This document shows, in pieces, positions 57,201-64,000 of a stretch of 64,000 bases of DNA (the first letter of the stretch is position 1; each line of letters starts with the position of its first letter). The notes below the pieces were generated by a model. That model saw only the letters and a program-made list of their open reading frames with translations, had not been told where the DNA came from and made no database searches. The stretch is from contig JAEHOE010000001.1 of assembly GCA_016858145.1 (NCBI GenBank), positions 3,472,001-3,536,000 on the forward strand, read 5' to 3'. The position numbers were made by a program, and so were the translations under genes. Source of the stretch: Edaphochlamys debaryana (Eukaryota; Chlorophyta; Chlorophyceae; Chlamydomonadales).

Positions 57201-60200
57201 TCCTGCCTTCCTCCCTACCCCATCCCCAGCTCATCTCCTCGCTACGTGCTATGTGCTCTCCGCAGTTACATCACATCAGTACTGCCCTCCTCTCAGCCCC
57301 GAACCGAACCATCGCGAGCGCCATTACCCTTACGCGCCCCTGACCCTTTGGCCCCCTCCCAACCCTTCAGTTGGATGATGCTGGCCAAGGTGCACAAGGG
57401 CACGGGCGACCTGGACAACTACGTGGCCAGCCAGAGCCGCGCCCTGGAGCTGCAGAAGGCGCTGCTGCAGAAGCTGCGCGGGGAGCTGCCCGAGTCCGTG
57501 GTGGTGCAGCGCGAGCGGACCGCGGCCATCTGCTTCGACCTGGCGGAGCAGAACAAGCGGGCGCGAAAGTTCGAGCAGGTGGGGGGGGGGAAGGAGAGAG
57601 GAGGAAGCGGTTGCGGCTGCTGGACCTGGCCTGGGAGTTGGCTGGCCTGTGGCTCCATGCAATGGGCGTACACGGCTGCATTGACAGCTGTGTCTCACTC
57701 CCACGCTCACCCTCTCACCACTTTCCACCCCGCACCTCAACACTGCCCTGTAAGCCTGCACCCTCTCCACCCACTACACCTTCCCCATCCCTTACACAAC
57801 CTCCACTCACTACACCTTCTACACCCTCTCCACCCCTACACCCCTGCGTTAGCTGCTCCACTGCCCTACACCCCTGCACCCCTTTCCACTCCCATCCCGC
57901 CCTCCGCCCCCACCCTCGCCACCCCCAGGCCATGGAGCTGTACATGGAGGCGCTGCGCCACCACGAGACGCACGTGCCCTCCATGCTGGCGGTGGCCAAG
58001 CTGCACCTGGCCAACGGCGACACGGACGCCTGCCAGGCGCAGTGCGTGACGCTGCTCAAGCACGACCCCGACAACGAGGAGGCCTCCATCATGCTGGCGG
58101 AGCTCATGTTCCACAAGGTGCGTGTGGGGGGATGGGGGGCCTAGCGGGGGGGGTGCGAGGATGCCAGCCGTGCCAGGGGCCTGCGGGGAAGGAGGAAGGG
58201 CACGGTGCTCACGGCCCCACCGACTCCCCACGCACAGCACCTCAGTGCTTGCTCCACGCCGTCCCGGCTCTGAGCCCCGCCGCCAGCCCGCAACTGACAC
58301 CCCCTCCTCCCCTCCGCCCCGGCCCCCCCAGGAGCACTACGACACCGCCATCTACCACTTCCAGCAGCTGCTGGAGCGCTCGCCCAACCACTACGGCGCC
58401 CTGGCGCAGCTCATCCTGCTGCTGCGCCGCGCGGGCCGCCTGGAGGACGTGCCGCGCTACTTCACGCTGGCGGAGGCGGGCTCGCCCAAGGCCATCATGG
58501 ACCCCGGGTACCACTACTGCAAGGGGCTGTACAACAGGTGCGTGAGCGCGCGCGAGCGCGGCCCTAGGCGCCAGGGCAGGCTGGCGTCCGGGCTGTGCGC
58601 TCATGGCCAGCCGCTGCCCTACTTACTCAGTTACTCATCGCTCTCTCCCCCTCCCTGCCACGCGCACGCAGGTACATCAACAACCCCCGCGAGGCGCTCA
58701 AGGAGCTGAACCTGGCCCGCAAGGACACTCGCTGGGGCAGCAACGCCATCCTGCACATGGTGGAGATCTACCTCAACCCCGACAACGACGCGGTGTGGGA
58801 GGAGAAGGAGAACGCCGACACGCCCGAGAGCAGGGAGGCCGTGGCCACGGCGCGGAGCCTGCTTCGACAGGTGCGTGGCGGGAGGGGGGCTGCCCGCCTG
58901 CTGGGCGTGGCGTAGGGAAAACTGTGCGGCGGCTGTGCTGTTCAATCCGCTTTGGGTGCCAGCCCCGGCGTCACTCTAATCCTAGCCCATACGCGGCCCA
59001 CGACGCCCCCACCCACTGCCTCCTGACCGCATCGGCCCCTGTATGCCTGGACATGGTGCGCCCCGCCCCCCGCAGGTCCGCGGCGCCGACACGGGCAGCC
59101 AGCGGTACAAGGTGCTCGAGTGCTACGCCATCATGGCGGGCAAGGACAAGAACGAGATCGAGAACTGCCTCAACATCCTGCTCGAGATGGCCAACCAGGT
59201 GCGGCCGGCGGGCCCACTCGCCACGCTCACAAGCGGCACCCGTAACACCAGCTCTCCTGCAGCCCTCTTTCCAGTGCTGCCTCTCCTCCACGTCCCCCCA
59301 CCCCTCTCTGCCCGCGCCTTGCCCCTCCTCACCTCACTGCTCCCCTCACTGCCCGCCCTTGCCTTTACGCCCCACTTCCGCCCCCTGCCCCCTTCACCGC
59401 CCCCCCTCCCCCCCCAGGATCCCAACAACGTGCCCGTGCTGCTGGCCATGGCCACCGGCTTCATGATGCTCAAGCAGACGCCCAAGGCGCGCAACCAGCT
59501 CAAGCGCGTGCAGAAGATCCAGTACAAGCCGGACGAGGCGGAGGAGTTTGAGCGCAGCTGGCTGCTGCTGGCAGACATCCACATCCAGGTGCGGTGCAGA
59601 GGGGTGCAGTGCGGTGCCGACAAGGGGAGAGGCCGCACGGGCTGGCCCCGAATACTTGCGGTCCCTGTTCCGGTATCCTCGTACCAGAACGGCGTTGCCT
59701 ACCCCTGGCCTACCCGGTATGTGACTGCCTGCTGCCCCTGGTCCCGCGCTGGTCCCTGTGTGTAGGGCGGCAAGTACGACCTGGCGCAGGACCTGTGCCA
59801 GAAGTGCCTCAAGTACAACAAGAGCTGCGCCAAGGCGTGGGAGATCATGGGCCAGATCATGGAGCGCGAGCAGGCGTACAAGGACGCGGCGGACCACTAC
59901 GAGAACGCGTGGAAGCACGAGAACCAGGCGTCCGCGCAGGTGGGCAAAAGGGGGGCAGGCGTAGTACTTGCACTCCGTCGGTGCTACAGCCGTCGGCTTG
60001 CCTTTATCCTTAGTGCTCGTCCGCGGCGTGATGGAAAGCACGAGCGCCTCCGCAAACTGCGTTTCTCTGAACCTCATTCGCGCCTGCAGCCCTTCACCCC
60101 GATTCGGGATACGTAGCCGAGGGGCCCGAGCTAGTACCCCGCTCCTTCCCATCCCATCCCATCCCATCCCATCCCGGCTCCGTGTCCGCAGGTGGGCTTC

Positions 60201-60341
60201 AAGCTGGCGTTCAACTACCTCAAGGCGCGGCGGTACGTGGAGGCGGTGGACGTGTGCCACAAGGTCATCAAGGCCTTCCCGGACTACCCCAAGATCAAAA
60301 AGGAGATCCTGGAGAAGGCCCGGCAAGGGCTCAAGCCCTGA
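51254..60341 (+). CDS. IFT139: IFT139 / TTC21B, intraflagellar transport complex A subunit
   Basis: A 1349-residue all-TPR protein orthologous to TTC21B, a peripheral IFT-A subunit needed for retrograde transport in cilia. Exons: 51254-51415, 51489-51623, 51953-52087, 52313-52441, 52740-52959, 53219-53334, 53477-53581, 53882-54043, 54313-54493, 54662-54843, 55006-55194, 55380-55514, 55674-55853, 56025-56258, 56422-56556, 56717-56806, 56973-57112, 57371-57578, 57929-58117, 58332-58537, 58672-58870, 59076-59198, 59418-59588, 59766-59939, 60192-60341 (4050 nt, in frame). Family landmarks: the N-terminus [83 protein letters not shown], and the C-terminus [20 protein letters not shown] ending KARQGLKP. 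Length fits the family (about 1300-1350). An acidic, Gly/Ala-rich loop sits in exon 9. A TGTAA signal lies 371 nt past the stop. Confidence 0.94.
60148..60175 (+). repeat. (CCCAT)5 microsatellite in the last IFT139 intron
   Basis: Five perfect CCCAT units plus CCC lie in the intron just before the last exon. Confidence 0.9.
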
Positions 60342-60711
60342 GCGGGGCGCGGCCGAACGGGGCGCCAGGGGGGGGGCGGGTAACCCGTAGTGGGGTGGAC
60401 GTCGTATGCGTGTCGCGACGTGAGAAAGTTGACTGGCACACGAGCTGGCGTGCGAGGTGACAGGGGGTGGGTCTCGTGCCTGGACTAGGGGGTATGGGCG
60501 GGGTCCAACTGTGTAGGGTCTCGAGGCTTGGTGCAGACGGTGAGTCGAACCCGGCTTTGCATGAGGCATCGGCTGGGCGTTTGACGTGACGGAATGTGAC
60601 GCCAACCGCACCGAGGAGCTCCACTGCGGTGTGGTGACCGGGTCAGACTGGGCTGCGGCATCTGGCTGGGGGCGACAGGTGGCATATACAGGGACAGGCA
60701 CGCCGCTGCCG

Positions 60712-60716
60712 TGTAA
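60712..60716 (+). terminator. TGTAA poly(A) signal, IFT139
   Basis: TGTAA on the coding strand lies 371 nt after the stop, the first good match downstream. Confidence 0.6.
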
Positions 60717-62141
60717 GGCTTTGGAGTCCTCGCAGTCTTGTCAACACATGGCCAGGCGGCCCTGATAAGGCGTGGCCTAACCGGTTGAGTCAGAAGGCCT
60801 CCGTTCGCTGTGATGCACACTTCCGGGGCTCTGTGGCGCACGGTCCATGCACGGTTGCCCTGCTGTTCCTGCTTCAGTCGGGGGCCGTGTCCACCGGGCC
60901 CACCGCAGGCCCGGCCATGCGCAACGCATAGCCTGGGAGCGGGCAATCCTGGGGCAATCTTTCGGGGCTTCCTGACACACCGGACTGAACCGGGGGGGCC
61001 TGTCCTCTTGAGTCCTGTGACTTGGGGAAAGGCAGGTACCGTTATGCAGCTATCCGGGTCCGGGTGACTGATGTGCCACAGTCCTCCACCAGGTGGGACT
61101 TGGCACCGGTGGGATGACACATGGGGGACGTCAGGACCGGCGGGACCTTACACGGCAGGACCTTACTGACGGACATGCCCAACCCCTAACTTGCGAGCGC
61201 GACGCACAGCGACCAGCCCCTGCGCAAGGTGCGCACAGAGCTGAGGTCACCCAAGCACGCATCAGCACAGACACAGCGCAACCCCAAGAACCAGACATGC
61301 AAACCACAACGCGCAACTAAACAACGGTACAACACGGCTGACAAATATCTACGCAGCCACGGCAACATGCACAAGGAAGGGCACCTTGGCCTTGGCACCC
61401 CCGACACTGCTACGTGCAACATACAACGGGCATCAAACAACGGTCTAACTGTACGGGCAATGACACAGCCACTCCAGCAGCCTGCTTTTGCCCCCCCAGT
61501 TATCCTCCCACCTCATCACCCAGCGCCTGTGTGTACCGGTATCACCCGTCAGCCTCCACCTCATCAGAACCCATGCCCTGAGACGCTGCTCCGGGACAGT
61601 CACCAAAGAGCCGCCGGCACGATTCACAACTTTGCCAGAGAACCCTACGCTTACACATATGCTACTCCTCACACGATGCCCCCAGTGCAGCGGCTGCGCC
61701 CGTCAGGCAGCCATCGGGAGGTGCTCCCACAAGCACGTAGAGGCACGCGTCACCCCAACCGTTGACTGCCCTGTTCCCGCAAGAATAACCACCCATCCAC
61801 GAGCCCGCCACAAGTGCACGAGCCGACCCTGATCGTAGGCCCAGTGCGAGGGGCAGCACCCGGGCTCTGCACCACAAATACATAGCAAGTTCCTCATAGG
61901 AGCAGTCCGTAAGCAAGGCCGGGGTCCCCTGCCGGGGAGCCCCTGCCAGTCATACAATTACGACACCAGTGCTCAGAATCCACAGCCAGACACCGCATGT
62001 GCCCCAACAGCAGCGGCTGTGAGGATGAAACCCCTCATGGTTGCTCCCACAAGTAAGCAGCGTCCATCCGAACCGGTGCTCCCCTGATCAATCACGAAAG
62101 GCAGGGCAGGGTCCCAACCCTGCCCCGCTGGCTCAGCACGA

Positions 62142-62378
62142 TTAAACCGCATTCAACCACCCTCGACGCAACGCGATCGGGTCCGGCCGCTGCGGGCCGC
62201 AGCCCAGCGTCACACGCCGGTGATCAAATAATGGCAGACGTTGGGTCACGAAGCGCGTAAGCAGAAGAGAGACCACCGTCGTTACTACGACGCAGCTCAC
62301 TAGTAAATTTCCATGAAGTAGCCCAACCAAAAGCCGCGGCCAGGAAATCCGCGTGTGGGCGCCCTCAACCGGCGCCAT
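62142..62378 (-). CDS. hypothetical small ORF with one predicted membrane segment (78 aa)
   Basis: ATG to stop on the minus strand. The middle (LLVSCVVVTTVVSLLL) is strongly hydrophobic and is flanked by Arg-rich segments, as in a single-pass membrane peptide. It does not match any family I know, codon bias is weaker than in the real genes, and it may be chance open sequence within the 3' UTR of the next gene. Confidence 0.15.
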   Translation of the reverse strand: MAPVEGAHTRISWPRLLVGLLHGNLLVSCVVVTTVVSLLLTRFVTQRLPLFDHRRVTLGCGPQRPDPIALRRGWLNAV

Positions 62379-63012
62379 GCGTCTCAGTTTGAATGCTGCA
62401 AAACCCAAAGGACAGACACAGGCCGCGGAACGTCGCGCACCCCTTTATGCATCACCCCCGCACAGACGTGTCGTACACGCTTACCGGCAGTCATGCGTCA
62501 AGCATTCCCTTGACATCGATTATACTCATGTCGGAATGAGGACGGCGGCAAAAACGTGTGGCTTAGCGCGGGCGGTCAGCCCATTGTGAGATCGACTCCC
62601 TCTCCATTTCCTTCGGCTTCTTCCTCGCCCCCCAAATTCCAGTCTACTACCTTTCCAGCGGCTGACGGCGCTTTCTCTCAGAGACGCGACCAGCGCGTCC
62701 CGTGCGGTCCATCACACCCCTGCCACCATCGATCATCAGCTTAGATGCGCACATGCCGTCGGGACCCTCGGGGTCACCGGTGGGGCAGCCCGAACAGCTC
62801 ACAAAACCGCGACAAAAATGGATGGATCGCGACATCTGCATGCCAGTGAGCCGTACATCCAGTCATTCACCGACATGGGCTTCCGTACTACTACGGTACT
62901 TTGCTCTGCTGAACACGAGGGGCACAACGGACAATTCACGGTTATGAAATCACGCAATGCGGGGTTGCAAACAGAACCGGCCGGGGTCCAGCCCCGGCTC
63001 GATAACGCTCAG

Positions 63013-64000
63013 CTAGGTGCTCAGAGCGTCGGTGCTGTTGGGGCTCTCCACTGCTTCGTGAAGCGGCGCGAGCGGAATGACCATGAAGGACGACTCGGCG
63101 AGGCCTCCGCGGCCCGTATCGGCCGAAGCCGCGAGACTGTACGGCAGGCTGCCAGTGCTGCCGTACCGCCCGCAAGTTGCGTTGAAGAGATGGCCTGCAC
63201 TGGCTGAACCACAGACGGGTGCCCCAGCGCCGCAGCCCGGCAGGTACACGCTCCGGCTGCGCTGCCGGCGGAGAGTCGAGTTGGGACTGAGCACGGGGCC
63301 AGCGGCCGCGGCAGCCGCTGGCGCGCCGCCGGCGCTGCACTGGCCCAGGCGACCCGCAAGGTAGGCCGCGTGCTGGCTGGCGGATGGCGCGGAGCCCTGC
63401 TGCGAATGCTCGCGGGTCCCCACGTCGCTGCTATAGCCCTGGAAGGTGGTCAGCTTGCTGCCCTCGCTGGGGGTGGCGGGGATGTCCGGGCAGGGCAGCG
63501 ACGTCTGGCGGCCTAGCTCGTGGAGCCCTGACACGGCCGCAGACAGCGGCGCGCTGCCCTTGCGCTGAAGCGCCGAGCAGGACACGGTGGGGTGGGGGTA
63601 GGCCTGAGGGCCGGCGCGGTGCGGCGGCACGTACGGCTGCTGCGGCTGCGGCTGCAGCGGAGGCTGCTGCTGCTGCTGCTGTTGCTGAGGCGGCGGCGGG
63701 TAGGTGTAGCCCGGCTGCTGTTGGCCCCCGGGGTACCCTGGGGCTCCCTGGGGCACCGGAGGCCACCAGGGCATGGGCTGGGCATTGGGCGGCAGGTGGC
63801 CCGAGGCGAAGGCAAAGGCGTTGTGGGGAAAGTAAGCAACGGGGCTGCCCGTGGCCGCCGCAAAGGCCGCAGCGGCGGCGGCAGCGCCGGCCTCGGCACA
63901 CTCCGGCTGGTTGGAGACGGGCACGTACACCATGTGTGACGGGTACAGGATGTACGGGCCGTACGAGCCGTAGCCATGGAGCAGGCCGGCCGACGCGGCG
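63013..64000 (-). CDS. partial low-complexity protein (C-terminal part), function unknown
   Basis: The open frame enters from the right edge of the window and stops at 63013-63015, so the N-terminus is missing. About 328 residues are visible, in one exon as far as seen. The start of the visible part is Tyr/Gly/Ser-rich (HGYGSYGPYILYPSH), then Ala-rich, then a Pro/Gln/Tyr-rich tract with eight consecutive Gln. It finishes with Ser/Gly/Ala-rich sequence that includes several RxxS-type sites (LRRQRSRSVY) and ends ESPNSTDALST. No catalytic or binding domain is in view. The composition is prion-like, as in many RNA-binding or transcription regulators. The low-complexity frame stays open with strong C/G third positions, which supports real coding. 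Confidence 0.6.
   Translation of the reverse strand, partial: AASAGLLHGYGSYGPYILYPSHMVYVPVSNQPECAEAGAAAAAAAFAAATGSPVAYFPHNAFAFASGHLPPNAQPMPWWPPVPQGAPGYPGGQQQPGYTYPPPPQQQQQQQQPPLQPQPQQPYVPPHRAGPQAYPHPTVSCSALQRKGSAPLSAAVSGLHELGRQTSLPCPDIPATPSEGSKLTTFQGYSSDVGTREHSQQGSAPSASQHAAYLAGRLGQCSAGGAPAAAAAAGPVLSPNSTLRRQRSRSVYLPGCGAGAPVCGSASAGHLFNATCGRYGSTGSLPYSLAASADTGRGGLAESSFMVIPLAPLHEAVESPNSTDALST

Larger units (their letters stand above)
60342..63012. other. 2.7-kb interval between IFT139 and the partial 3'-end gene
   Basis: It holds the IFT139 3' UTR (TGTAA at 60712) and the 3' flank of the minus-strand gene at 63013. A TTACA at 61651 (minus TGTAA) could serve that gene, though it implies a ~1.4 kb UTR. 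Composition is less GC-rich than the exons. One small minus ORF with a TM (62142-62378) is listed separately. No RNA genes or mobile elements were seen. Confidence 0.5.

Noticed and set aside
62818..63207. 129-residue plus-strand frame near the right end
   Set aside because: It overlaps the minus-strand partial gene antisense, lacks preferred codons and has no recognisable motif.

Overview
The window is nuclear DNA of a volvocine (Chlamydomonas-type) green alga. The evidence is very GC-rich sequence, dense short introns with GTGAG/GTGCG donors and CAG acceptors, strong C/G third-position bias, TGTAA poly(A) signals behind several genes, and a clear NAB1 gene, a translation repressor known from Chlamydomonas. 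Eight of the eleven main genes are long and multi-exon. I assembled exon chains by hand, and every complete chain sums to a multiple of three. The species cannot be fixed from the sequence alone.

Layout. 109-13054 (-): a giant LRR receptor-type protein with tandem class III nucleotidyl cyclase domains. 14171-18592 (-): an FVE/MSI4-type WD40 histone-binding protein. 18923-22307 (+): an AKAP7-like 2H phosphoesterase, divergent from FVE. 23250-27266 (+): a GT2 cellulose-synthase-like (CSLA/C-type) glycosyltransferase. 27267-30039: a gene-poor stretch with two 22-bp-periodic repeat arrays and a 20-bp palindrome. 30040-33165 (+): an LRRC72-like leucine-rich-repeat protein. 34557-36716 (-): NAB1. 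37041-41958 (-): an 821-residue coiled-coil protein. 42490-43958 (+): a Rab5-family GTPase of ARA6 type. 44211-44378 (+): a small NUMOD3-like ORF. 45513-50851 (-): NAD(P)-malic enzyme. 51254-60341 (+): IFT139/TTC21B. 63013-64000 (-): the C-terminal part of a low-complexity protein that runs off the window.

This is an ordinary euchromatic gene neighbourhood, not an operon or island. Three gene pairs are divergent with short shared upstream regions (FVE/2H, coiled-coil/Rab, malic enzyme/IFT139). Two or three genes are ciliary by family or plausibly so (IFT139, LRRC72-like, perhaps the coiled-coil protein). The most interesting points are the cyclase whose two catalytic domains have lost complementary halves of the active site, the ARA6-like Rab whose predicted myristoylated N-terminus is encoded by a 19-nt exon, several GC-AG introns needed to keep conserved frames, and the 22-bp repeat arrays.
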